Below, one piece after another: positions 26,801-34,383 of a stretch of 55,178 nt of DNA. Under the pieces are notes generated by a model. The model had not been told where the DNA came from and did not search any database. It saw only the letters and a list, made by a program, of their open reading frames with translations. The stretch comes from a bacterium (lineage in GTDB: Bacteria > Moduliflexota > Moduliflexia > Moduliflexales > JAUQPW01). Positions within the stretch are counted from its first letter, which is position 1; every line of letters begins with the position of its first letter. The stretch spans positions 1 to 55,178 of the forward strand of contig JAUQPW010000023.1 of NCBI GenBank assembly GCA_030550175.1, given 5' to 3'. The position numbers and the translations under genes were made by a program.

Positions 26801-28391
26801 CATCTGCGGTCACCAAGGCAGTATCAATGGGTGGGAAGACCGTTGCCACGATCCGGTCCTTGAGCTGCGGATCCATCGGCAGTGCACCGGACGGATCCAT
26901 CCCCTCTTCGCGGAGCTGCCGGAACAACTCGGATTCCACAAATCCCACCCTTGGCCAGAAGAACAAATCATCAGCCGTACCGATAACCCGCAAGATGCCT
27001 GCCAGGTCCGTCTTCTTATCGGTTGGAAGCAATTGCCAGTATCGCACTCTGACCTCTTTGAATTGAAAGGTTCCCGTCGCATCAACGGCCGGTTGCCCTT
27101 CTAACTCAGCAACAGAAAACGGCTTCTTCTGCGCTCCGGGCAACGGTGGAGTCATGTAATACTGCCAGGTTGGAACCACATAATACCGAGGCGGGCCGTG
27201 CTTGAATCGTTGCCCCGGCGAGTAAAGGGGACTTTCGATAACCGCAAACGATTGCGGGCCGAAGAGCGCTTTACCCCATTGAATGGCTCGCGTCAGTTGG
27301 TAGGCAATAACATATCTGCTTCCCTCTGGATCTACTGCGATCCAACTCCAGTCAGGTAGAATTATCAGCGTCTGATTGCTAAAGCCGCTGGCTCCGGAAA
27401 TCACTTGATCCTGCTTCGGTTCGTCATCCCAGTGAAGAAACGGCCAACCTGTACCGTAAAGATCCTCTTCTTCCGGTGGCGTCTCCAGATTATTTAGTTC
27501 CTCCCCGGCGATGATCTCAAGGGGTGGAAAGACCAGTCCCGAATCATCTGCCGGGGGAGCTACTCCGATTCCAGGCGATGGAATGACCGATACCGGCGGC
27601 GTAGGAGAGAGATCCTGAGTACCGGTCTCGGAGATAAGATCCAATATGCCAGAGCCTCGCACAATCTGCGCCGCTGCTTCTCTAAACAGCGGCTCATCGA
27701 CTGCGTTCTCTTTGGGCGGTGGCAGCGCGTCGTCTTCTTCTCCTGTATCGCCCCTGACATCCTCCACTTGCTCATCAGCCATATCGGGCAGGCCGGGCGG
27801 AACAGCGTGGGCTGCCTGCTTCTCCTGGACGTTCAGTACCGGCTGGCTCTGATCTTCGAAAGCATCGCCCACGTTCACGATGAAGTAAAATTCAGAATCA
27901 CCGACTACGTCATCGAGATACGCAGCTTTCCACCAGGTAACGAGGTAATACAGATCGGCTTCAAGGGGATCGTTCAAAATCAGCAGGTAGTCGGCATAGT
28001 CTGTTGGATGCTGCTCAACAAAGCGCGCGACGGTGTCTTCTAGGGTGTCTGTTGGACCCAGTATCCATGTTCGGTTGATGCGATGCTCGATCTTAGGAAA
28101 CGGTTCAGCAGAAGGAGAAGCACCTGAGCCGAGAATTGAGACCACTCGATCATCCGAGCCACCGGTCAGGAGGAAATCCTCCTCCAAGATATCGAAACGA
28201 ATCGGCGTGTTCACATCTGGCATCAGATCGCTATCCCGCATCATCACAACCAACTCTACCATCTCCATAGAGTCCAGCCTACGGTCACCGACAGGTATCA
28301 AACCCTGAGCCCAGAAGGCCTCCACTCCCTCGGTCTGCGGACCTGCGTAACTACAAAGATGACATCGATATAGTTTGCCTCGTAATGCCAT
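23859..28391 (-). CDS. Giant modular protein, candidate injected effector (toxin-like)
   Basis: 1510 residues from the ATG at 28391, which has a Shine-Dalgarno (AAGGAT) and sits 10 bp after the upstream stop; an in-frame codon at 28421 would overlap that gene. N-terminal part (1-340): unrecognised, with one CHLC pair at 8-11 and an acidic segment. Residues 340-780 are mixed, then long helices. A hydrophobic Gly-rich segment at about 782-820 (LFIGVGEIKAAFNLARIGI) recalls pre-toxin regions of polymorphic toxins. A proline-rich linker occupies about 1060-1102. The C-terminus (1110-1510) is basic and helical, and at about 1330-1385 shows GEFRGLSGEMDL, GIDLIALRR and ILDNKSS, an order compatible with a PD-(D/E)XK nuclease. 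It lies within the structural genes. Cargo function is inferred; an unusual structural protein is the alternative. Confidence 0.6.
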   Translation of the reverse strand: MALRGKLYRCHLCSYAGPQTEGVEAFWAQGLIPVGDRRLDSMEMVELVVMMRDSDLMPDVNTPIRFDILEEDFLLTGGSDDRVVSILGSGASPSAEPFPKIEHRINRTWILGPTDTLEDTVARFVEQHPTDYADYLLILNDPLEADLYYLVTWWKAAYLDDVVGDSEFYFIVNVGDAFEDQSQPVLNVQEKQAAHAVPPGLPDMADEQVEDVRGDTGEEDDALPPPKENAVDEPLFREAAAQIVRGSGILDLISETGTQDLSPTPPVSVIPSPGIGVAPPADDSGLVFPPLEIIAGEELNNLETPPEEEDLYGTGWPFLHWDDEPKQDQVISGASGFSNQTLIILPDWSWIAVDPEGSRYVIAYQLTRAIQWGKALFGPQSFAVIESPLYSPGQRFKHGPPRYYVVPTWQYYMTPPLPGAQKKPFSVAELEGQPAVDATGTFQFKEVRVRYWQLLPTDKKTDLAGILRVIGTADDLFFWPRVGFVESELFRQLREEGMDPSGALPMDPQLKDRIVATVFPPIDTALVTADEDRVEALLLALDHNAFDLVGPEKRFKYLEFLIGHFGILGDEKLDKAIFEILKAVESRVELDRIRDKLGKEKMARLVRNLDSNLWSLLTMLGKKLAKELPPQEFNLEFFLEILQLGTLGTDSKEPKKILGAVSRLSWGPTGLLFTSEYLEDLRQGALSLVRFIPNAIKDLFHLITNPQQLIDAVGQLMKLAIAIDLARIPLPDKKEDEPAWLTRVRVERDKARQTLKGLFEGLREGFRDGYRAAKELGVTKDVLRRVKWTILWEVLSLFIGVGEIKAAFNLARIGIEAASIAVLAEKLTLTERGVEFFRVFSRVLSRESRLIAAEEEAARALSRLPVEDLRVTESALTKVEAEGAQTFEQLLAKDAGAAKILVGARQEVEAMAVLIRKSGGAATEAIEKAFARLRSSVRLSERDLLAIMEALPEGEGARFAEAVNALSEEALTGAKAYTTSEFFKQLASRPEWTKAIIKNEKAFGAIYRHAGGDTAKVDTMLSTLDDLGRELKYDAKAIEAVIRDVENGEAKALKRLTEGPKVLKPQVKPPAEPPRKVPPSGGEIPPSPPPTAKAPPDPPPGVNEQIYDLFNRDVAFYQQKFDAPMREAVDAAVKAERGTFCSVVTELAEDAYTRRKVQFLERLANEGATEAELKNVEKALDALNAEFKSRATRAVEHLTPDDITRRMSGLKKYQDAARIRRREIEQRIKEYGKRARSRFSTPEEKARAADRVRALKNELEELKAWIKDGAVRRKELEDLAKTVQDSLFLRDRLANGGEKMLYRLWVDMKFRPRGRPPVKSPFERYVRRRMGEFRGLSGEMDLAFQLGPEFDLLKAPDRFVTRKGIDLIALRRSDKMLGILDNKSSVRKLLKDVSALTRNLVTNLREDVREFRLLAKRFTDVPPDFIGAADRMERAANDIEKVLARVPPGQPMPIEAQEEIAAILKKNNIRLLVTNVGGQTETLAPELGKYIQFWDVQKPGELPPVPPLPP

Positions 28392-28401
28392 TTCTCGATC
28401 C

Positions 28402-31400
28402 TTACACCGGAATAGCCGCAATCATACCATTAAATGCCGTTTCAGTCCGTTTCAGCCCTGCCGCCAACTCACCGCGTAACTGATTTAGCCGATCTGTTAA
28501 CGGCTGAAGGATAACACCCAGGTCAACGGCTTCTAAAACTTTCTGAATGCTCTCAAACGTGGACTGGAGCGGTTCCTTGAACGCAGACGGATCAAATTCG
28601 GCGACAATCTCTTTCGATAACTTGAAGGGTTCGTTTAACTCACTTAACAGTTGAGAAGGCTGCAAGGTAGCAACCAACCCCTTTACCTCGTCTACCAAAC
28701 CTTGTAGTTGGACGATAATCGGTTCCGGGTCCAGGCCGGCAATGATCATCTTCACCTCGTCTGCAGCACCGCTCAGCTCATTAAGGATTAACTGCAAATC
28801 AAGGCCATCCAGTCGTTGAAATAACCCGTTGAGTACCTCTTGCACCTGATGGGTAAGCGCCTGGGGGTCAAGCGAAAAGAGGGCTGCTTTCAACCGTTCA
28901 AAAGAGGCTTTAACCTGCTCCTGCAAAATGCGCGGATCAAAGTTCCGTAACTGCTGCTTGATCGCATCGTAGAGTTGATGGATCTCGGTAGTCAGATTTA
29001 AGGGATTGGCTAATCGAAACACATGTCGGATGGAATCGGGAGAGACGTTCTCTCTAGCCCATATCGGGATCAGCGATTCCAGTTTCTCTCTTATCTCAGT
29101 ATTGTATCGGTTAATCAGATCCACCGATGGCTCAAGATGTGCCAGCGTATTGATTTGCACCTGGACGTGTTGCAGATCGTTCACGGCCTGCGTGATGGCA
29201 GCATTGCGCAACGGATTTAGGTCTTCTATAGAAGCGGATAATGAGACGTGTACCGGGCCCCCGTGGGCTTCGAAGGAAGCACACATCGAATCGTAGGGTC
29301 CTTTAAGCGATGCAAGCAGTCCACCCACGTTCAGTTGTTGGAGTAGACCGTTCACCGTGGTGGCCTTTTCTCTCACGACCTGAAAAACTCGCTCCGGATC
29401 AAAGGCATTCACGGCGCTGCGCAGAATGGCAAAGATCTCTGAGATTAGCCGCACGTGATCAGAGGTAAGATTGGCCAGAGGTACGGCCAGCACATCGAAG
29501 ATATCTGTAAGCGGTTTTAGCAGGATGGCCGGATCAAAGCTGTTCAGTGCAGCCATGATTTTGTCGAATGCTCCCACCAAGGGGTTGAGCAGGCGATCCG
29601 GAGAAATCTTATCCAGTGCTCCTTTCACCTGATTAATTACCTCGCTCAGTTTAGCCGAGAGTCCGGTGACGTCGATTTCTCTGACCTGTACCTTGATACC
29701 GTCTATCGCTTCGCGCAGTGGGCGAATCAGTTCTGCAGGTGAGATTTTATCCCATGCACCCGCCAGTTGGGCGTGTAGATCGATCAAAGGTTTCAGGAGC
29801 ATGGCGGGTGAAACCTTGTCCAGTTCTTGTTGAGCGCGCGCGTACCATTCATCCAGTGGTTTGAGCAATACTTCCAATTTGAGCGCATCCAGATGAGAAA
29901 TAATCGGGTTAAACAGGTTGTCCAGCGGCTTAAGTAGCACCTCCGGTGCAAGCTGACCAAAGCGTTGGAGGACACTCTCCACGCCGGCTTCGATTTCACC
30001 CAGGGCTTTTTTTGGAATCTCCAGCAACTTGTCGAACTCTGCCATCAGCGCATCGGTGATCTGAACAGAGAAGTCAATCTTTACGATCACTTCGACTGAG
30101 ACCTTTAGGGCACCAACCGTAAATTCATTCAATGACGAAACATCAATCTTCTTCAGCGTGTCGCGCATCTCGTTGATCTGGGCGACAACAGGATCAACAA
30201 TCGGATCGAAATCAATACTTCCCAACGAACTCAGCATCCCTTCCAACTTCTGGCGCGCCGCTTCGACTGTACCTGCCACGTCCAGGCTCTGAAGCTGATC
30301 ATTGACGCCTTGCAGCATTCCTTGAAGCTGGGTTTTGACCTTCTCAATCTCACCTTTAACGGCATTTAGACCATTGCGTACTTGCTGCAATGTCTGCCCA
30401 ACGGTATTTTTGAATTGATCGAATAAAGGCCGGATCGTCTCCTGCAGGGTTTGTTTTACGCCATTAAGGAAGTCCTCGATCTGTTGCTGAATGTGAAAGC
30501 GAAAGTTACCCTGTTCGTCGTAGCTTCCAAGCGTTGAAGCCATGGATTTCAAGATATCCTTGATTTGTGTAAAAACGGCACGGATCGAAGCAATGGCTTC
30601 GAACAGAGCACCGTCGAGCGCGTCTAGAACGGATTGAAGCTGTTTTTGCAGATCGATCAGCTTCCCTATCAATTGACTCAGATCAAATTTTCCAATCACC
30701 CCGTTGATTTGATCGAAGATCCCTTCGATTTTCTGTCGGATGATACCCAGATCGAGTCCGCGGATTGCCTCTTCAATATGCCTAATGGCTTCGGTGAATT
30801 TATCTCGGATATTGCCCAAGTCAATGATCTCGATTTGCAGGAAGTTTTCGAATTGTTGTTGCAGGGCATGTGAAAGTCCATCGGCAGTGGCAATGGGTTG
30901 ATCGAGGAAACGGCGCAGGGTCATGGTGATGGTAGCCAGGGCATTGGCCAGTTGTTGAAAGCTGGCCTGCACGGAGGCAAAGTGAGTCGTGTTGGTGAAG
31001 TTGCCTTGCTCGAAGTCGGTACGGGCCCGATTCATGGCATTGATCAGATCGGCTTTAAGGGTGTTGATGGTCGATAGCTTTTCGGTCGAGATCGCCGCAT
31101 CGAGATTACCCGAAATGACCAGGGCCAGGTTCTCGCCCGGCAAGATCAGCCTCACTAAGTCGATGATTTTCTCGCGTAGATAGGCCAACAGGCGATTTTC
31201 GAGCGTACCGGGATCGCCACCGAGGAGCGGTTGAATTTCCTCATATAACCTTTGAACGTTCTCACTCCATTGCCTGATCTGGCCGAATTCGCCGGAGATA
31301 AACTCACCTTTGATCCGTGTTATTCGATCGGCTGCTTCGGTGATCAATCCTCGCGCATTGGGTGGAATGAGTGATTCAATGTTTTGGAGCCCCTGGATAC

Positions 31401-31743
31401 CCGTAAGAAGTTGCCCGGAGAGATTGTCTGCAGAAAGGTTTCTGAGGCTTTCCAGTCTGGCATTGAGCGGTTGAATCAAAGAGGGTGGATCGGGAAAGGC
31501 GTTCACTGCCTGCCGGAATTGGGCTAACGCTCCTCCGGTCACTGCGTCGGTGTTGACCGAAACCCGAGCAGAAAAATTCTGATCCAGTTTTATTGCCAGG
31601 GATGCCGATAAATGGGATGGATTGATCTTCTCTAAAAGTTTCAATACCCCGGCGACTCCTGTTCCTGCGACTTCATCCCCCAGCACGGAAGCCAGAATAT
31701 TTGTTAATTGTTCTTGCGTGGGTAGCTGTTGTAAAAGTCCCAT
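28402..31743 (-). CDS. Giant helical protein of 23-residue repeats, candidate tape measure
   Basis: 1113 residues from the ATG at 31743 (GGGAG ahead of it). The longer frame from 31794 would overlap the upstream gene. It is almost wholly amphipathic helix, without signal peptide. Two blocks show repeats of 23 residues that I counted by hand. Block 1 (about 599-810) has nine units (VLLKPLDNLF, VLLKPLDEWY, MLLKPLIDLH, ELIRPLREAI, ILLKPLTDIF...), usually preceded by a Ser/Asp-Pro. Block 2 (about 935-1090) has six to seven (PIIVQLQGLVDE, QLLSELNEPF...). Length, helicity and location make it a candidate tape-measure or central filament protein; 1113 helical residues would span about 165 nm. A second possibility is an internal lumen protein or chaperone for the giant effector encoded next. 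Confidence 0.65.
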   Translation of the reverse strand: MGLLQQLPTQEQLTNILASVLGDEVAGTGVAGVLKLLEKINPSHLSASLAIKLDQNFSARVSVNTDAVTGGALAQFRQAVNAFPDPPSLIQPLNARLESLRNLSADNLSGQLLTGIQGLQNIESLIPPNARGLITEAADRITRIKGEFISGEFGQIRQWSENVQRLYEEIQPLLGGDPGTLENRLLAYLREKIIDLVRLILPGENLALVISGNLDAAISTEKLSTINTLKADLINAMNRARTDFEQGNFTNTTHFASVQASFQQLANALATITMTLRRFLDQPIATADGLSHALQQQFENFLQIEIIDLGNIRDKFTEAIRHIEEAIRGLDLGIIRQKIEGIFDQINGVIGKFDLSQLIGKLIDLQKQLQSVLDALDGALFEAIASIRAVFTQIKDILKSMASTLGSYDEQGNFRFHIQQQIEDFLNGVKQTLQETIRPLFDQFKNTVGQTLQQVRNGLNAVKGEIEKVKTQLQGMLQGVNDQLQSLDVAGTVEAARQKLEGMLSSLGSIDFDPIVDPVVAQINEMRDTLKKIDVSSLNEFTVGALKVSVEVIVKIDFSVQITDALMAEFDKLLEIPKKALGEIEAGVESVLQRFGQLAPEVLLKPLDNLFNPIISHLDALKLEVLLKPLDEWYARAQQELDKVSPAMLLKPLIDLHAQLAGAWDKISPAELIRPLREAIDGIKVQVREIDVTGLSAKLSEVINQVKGALDKISPDRLLNPLVGAFDKIMAALNSFDPAILLKPLTDIFDVLAVPLANLTSDHVRLISEIFAILRSAVNAFDPERVFQVVREKATTVNGLLQQLNVGGLLASLKGPYDSMCASFEAHGGPVHVSLSASIEDLNPLRNAAITQAVNDLQHVQVQINTLAHLEPSVDLINRYNTEIREKLESLIPIWARENVSPDSIRHVFRLANPLNLTTEIHQLYDAIKQQLRNFDPRILQEQVKASFERLKAALFSLDPQALTHQVQEVLNGLFQRLDGLDLQLILNELSGAADEVKMIIAGLDPEPIIVQLQGLVDEVKGLVATLQPSQLLSELNEPFKLSKEIVAEFDPSAFKEPLQSTFESIQKVLEAVDLGVILQPLTDRLNQLRGELAAGLKRTETAFNGMIAAIPV

Positions 31744-31759
31744 AAATCTTCTCCCGATC

Positions 31760-32341
31760 CTATGGGCCGAACAAATTACGTAGATCAGTGACAATGGTAT
31801 CCAGGCCCGTAGTAGCCGCTTTTATCCCATCCAATGCCTGACGCAAAGGCTGGGTAGGATCTCCAAAGTTAGGGATGGAGGACAAAGCATCTATGGCATT
31901 CATGGCCGTATCCACTAAATTCATGGCATCCTCCAAAATTCCGGCATTCAGCAAATTTGTTGCAGGGGGCTCCGGCGGCTTGACATATTTTCGCAATTTG
32001 ATCAGATACCGGAAGCTATCCGGGCTCCCCGAGACCTCTACAACCTCCAAATCTTCGATGATCACCTCGGTGATATCGGTTGCGGTGTTGATATCGGCCA
32101 CGAAGGTCGTTGGCTCACCTTTATTGAAAATCTCCCGAATTCCGTTTAAAAAAGTATCCCGAGCCTCATCACCGTGTTTGGTACCGGCGATCACAATGGC
32201 GTTAGGTACGGTTCCCATATCCTGGAAGTAATTCCCCGCCAGACCCGGAACCCGATGCTCCACCAACGCCCGGCTTTCCGAGGATTCGATGTACTCAATA
32301 CCCTCCAGGGCAAAAGATCCCAGCATAGGTTTGATTTTCAT
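31760..32341 (-). CDS. DNA-circulation/gpU-like tail hub protein
   Basis: 193 residues. The N-terminus (SFALEGIEYIESSESRALVE, then RVPGLAGNYFQDMGTVP) and the core (FNKGEPTTFVADI, EVIIEDLEVVEVSGSPDSFR) follow the pattern of the N-terminal domain of Mu-like DNA circulation proteins and their relatives in contractile tails, which cap the tube at the hub. The C-terminal 60 residues are Pro-rich then helical. The start overlaps the upstream stop by 4 bp (ATGA), so the two genes are translationally coupled. In extracellular injection systems such as AFP/PVC, the LysM-bearing adaptor Pvc7 occupies this slot; no LysM motif is seen here. Confidence 0.7.
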   Translation of the reverse strand: MKIKPMLGSFALEGIEYIESSESRALVEHRVPGLAGNYFQDMGTVPNAIVIAGTKHGDEARDTFLNGIREIFNKGEPTTFVADINTATDITEVIIEDLEVVEVSGSPDSFRYLIKLRKYVKPPEPPATNLLNAGILEDAMNLVDTAMNAIDALSSIPNFGDPTQPLRQALDGIKAATTGLDTIVTDLRNLFGP

Positions 32342-33330
32342 GTGATATCAATCCCGTGTTGTAGAGCTTGTTCCCGCAAGATATGGGCGATTTTTTCAGA
32401 CAGATCCCGAAGGGACCCGGCCTCCCTACCTCCGGAAGCCTCTACTTCAATATTGAAAATGTTTTGAATCTCCACTTTCTCTGACGACGGGTTGATAGGA
32501 GTTATTTTCTGGACACGTTGGGAAGAATCAGAACTCCCCTGACCGGAGACAAAGGCGTGAAGCCTTTGAGCAATCTGTTGACCGGTCATTTCAGGCCAGG
32601 ACCGAGATGCCAGAGTACGGCCCGACAAGGTTGAAAAAGAGGTTCGCTTCCTTCTTCCTCCCTCCTCTGAAGGTTTAAATATTTCGGGCCGAGATGCCGA
32701 TTCCAAGGCGTTACGCCATAAAGTTGGAGATAAAATTCCATTCCTCCCCCGATCCTTTTCAACCCCGGTCGATTGATTTAAATCTCCTTCCGGAATCCGA
32801 GCCCCCTGGCTTAGCTGCCGGTATTCTCCAAGCTTCTTAACCAAGAAGGGGGTAGCCGGTTGTCCCCGTCGATTGCGCCTTCTAAAGATGACATCCCTTT
32901 GCTCTTTCCATGTTTGCTTGGGATTTAACCAGGATGCCGGAAAAACCGATTTCCGGCTTTGGAATGGAGCTTCCCATAAATCTAATGGATCAGAGGACTT
33001 TTTCGCTAAAGCCGGACTTAAAGAGAGCTTTTCTCTTTCCAGATCACCAGAAGAATTATCCAGAGAAGCAAATCCTCGTCTATGGGCGGTAACTGCCCCC
33101 ATGACCTTTTCAGGTTGTTCCGGGTATTGAAGCAATTGCCGTAAACGCCCGCTCATCAACGCCAGAACACCCCCTTCCAGGACATCTCTGGGAACCCGAG
33201 TCTGTAGAATCCAGATGGCATCCATAGCTTTTAAAAGGGTATCCAGCGGTTTAGTTTTTAGACGGAGTTCTGAACGTAACCTTGAAGGACCTGTAGCTTT
33301 TACTAAAAATCTGGTAATACCGGTTTTCAT
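32338..33330 (-). CDS. Unknown 330-residue tail protein in the tape-measure position
   Basis: Not recognised. From the ATG at 33330, which overlaps the chaperone stop by one base (TGATG). N-terminal 90 residues are helical (TLLKAMDAIWILQTRVPRDV, then MSGRLRQLLQYPEQPEK). The middle (about 90-270) is basic, Arg/Ser/Pro-rich and probably disordered. The C-terminus has IQNIFNIEVEASGG and a helix DLSEKIAHILREQALQHGID. In P2-like gene order this place, between chaperone (E) and U, is where the tape measure lies; in PVC-like systems it is near Pvc6. It could therefore be a short tape measure, a scaffold, or a tube-assembly factor. The C-terminal helix is the part most likely to be conserved. Confidence 0.6.
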   Translation of the reverse strand: MKTGITRFLVKATGPSRLRSELRLKTKPLDTLLKAMDAIWILQTRVPRDVLEGGVLALMSGRLRQLLQYPEQPEKVMGAVTAHRRGFASLDNSSGDLEREKLSLSPALAKKSSDPLDLWEAPFQSRKSVFPASWLNPKQTWKEQRDVIFRRRNRRGQPATPFLVKKLGEYRQLSQGARIPEGDLNQSTGVEKDRGRNGILSPTLWRNALESASRPEIFKPSEEGGRRKRTSFSTLSGRTLASRSWPEMTGQQIAQRLHAFVSGQGSSDSSQRVQKITPINPSSEKVEIQNIFNIEVEASGGREAGSLRDLSEKIAHILREQALQHGIDIT

Positions 33331-33821
33331 CAAAATGAGGAAATCTTTTTAGTCTGATTGAGCAATTCCAGATAACTCATGATTTGCCCAACCGTCATTT
33401 CCTTCACCTGTTGGGGTGTCCAGTTAAATTCCTTTGCCAGCACAAAGAAGGCCTGTACAATGGGAGACTCGGTTATCTCTCGCATTTCATCTTCGGTCGT
33501 ACTCAGGCCACTGATATGGTTGATGCGATCAACGAGAAAGCGAACCAGTCCACTATGCAGGTCTGCAATTTCATTTTGTTTAAGTTTAGGTTCTATGACG
33601 GCCCTCTGAATCATGAGCACGGAGGTTAAGACTTCATCTTCTTTGGCAGCTTTGGCGATGAGTTGAACATCCTTTACGGTAAGGGGTCGAAGCCTGATCT
33701 TTTTTCTGGGTTCACCCTCGGGGGGCCTACCGTCTGGCGTAGGATACAGGATTTCGGGCGGAATCTCGATTTCAAAGGTCATTTCTTTGCCGGCTAAAAG
33801 TTCTTCAGGGGTAATAAACAT
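33330..33821 (-). CDS. Tail assembly chaperone-like protein (P2 gpE/Mu gp41-like)
   Basis: 163 residues from the ATG at 33821 (MFITPEELLAG), supported by the Shine-Dalgarno AAGGAG; a nine-residue longer frame starts upstream without one. Features fit phage tail assembly chaperones: a short beta-rich N-terminus (RKKIRLRPLTVKDVQLIAKA) followed by helices, including NHISGLSTTEDEMREITESP and FFVLAKEFNWTPQQVKEMT. The NWTPQQVxxM segment is common in such proteins. It sits directly after the tube gene, the canonical place. I saw no obvious slippery heptamer for a programmed frameshift, which many phage chaperones use, but did not search exhaustively. Confidence 0.7.
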   Translation of the reverse strand: MFITPEELLAGKEMTFEIEIPPEILYPTPDGRPPEGEPRKKIRLRPLTVKDVQLIAKAAKEDEVLTSVLMIQRAVIEPKLKQNEIADLHSGLVRFLVDRINHISGLSTTEDEMREITESPIVQAFFVLAKEFNWTPQQVKEMTVGQIMSYLELLNQTKKISSF

Positions 33822-33869
33822 AGTTTTTCTCTCCTTATGAAACCTCATTGATTTTGTTTAGATAACTTC

Positions 33870-34373
33870 TTATGTGGGAACTTCAGTATCCTGGATAGTG
33901 ATGCGTTTGGCTTTGAAAGATAGTTTTTCAAGGACGAAGTCATCTTCCGGTAAGCTAAATTGCCAGGTATCGAACATGACGCCGTAAACCGTTAGAATAC
34001 TATTTCCCGCATCTCCTGGGGGCATTAAATTATCGAGGATAATTTTCATATTGAAACTGGGTATCTTAAAACCGGCAGTTTCTTCATTTTCAGCATATTG
34101 GCCCAGCATTAATTTTAGAAGCGCGCCGTTAATAAAAGCCCGCTCGACCGTTCCCCCGATGATAATATTGCCGGCCCTTAACTCCTTGGGAGTCCTGGAA
34201 CCCAGTTCATGAAAAAATTTAACTTCCGTTGAAATTTGAATGGATACGTTGGTCACCCGACCTACAAGTCCGTCTTCTCCCAGATAACCGGTAAAGACTC
34301 CGGTATCCAGGCCATCTGGATCACTCAACGTCAAAACCCCATCGGTACCATAAAAAGCATGGGTATTAAACAT
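33870..34373 (-). CDS. Contractile tail tube protein
   Basis: 167 residues. Forms the rigid inner tube. Pattern: N-terminal HAFYGTDGVLTLSD, then VGRVTNVSIQISTEVKFFHE and GSRTPKELRAGNIIIGGTVE, and a beta-rich C-terminus (LEKLSFKAKRITIQDTEV). The 'GxxxPxxLRxGxxxxxGxVERA' arrangement is typical of Mu/P2-like and injection-system tube proteins. A strong ribosome-binding site (GAGGAGG) precedes the ATG. It directly follows the sheath gene (10-bp gap), as in most contractile systems. Only one tube gene is present, whereas PVC/AFP clusters carry two paralogues (Pvc1 and Pvc5). Confidence 0.88.
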   Translation of the reverse strand: MFNTHAFYGTDGVLTLSDPDGLDTGVFTGYLGEDGLVGRVTNVSIQISTEVKFFHELGSRTPKELRAGNIIIGGTVERAFINGALLKLMLGQYAENEETAGFKIPSFNMKIILDNLMPPGDAGNSILTVYGVMFDTWQFSLPEDDFVLEKLSFKAKRITIQDTEVPT

Positions 34374-34383
34374 GGTAACCTCC

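Noticed and set aside
26125..27066. Long plus-strand frame (313 codons) opposite the giant protein
   Set aside because: Ser/Arg-rich shadow of the GC-rich minus-strand gene, with no ribosome-binding site or recognisable motif.
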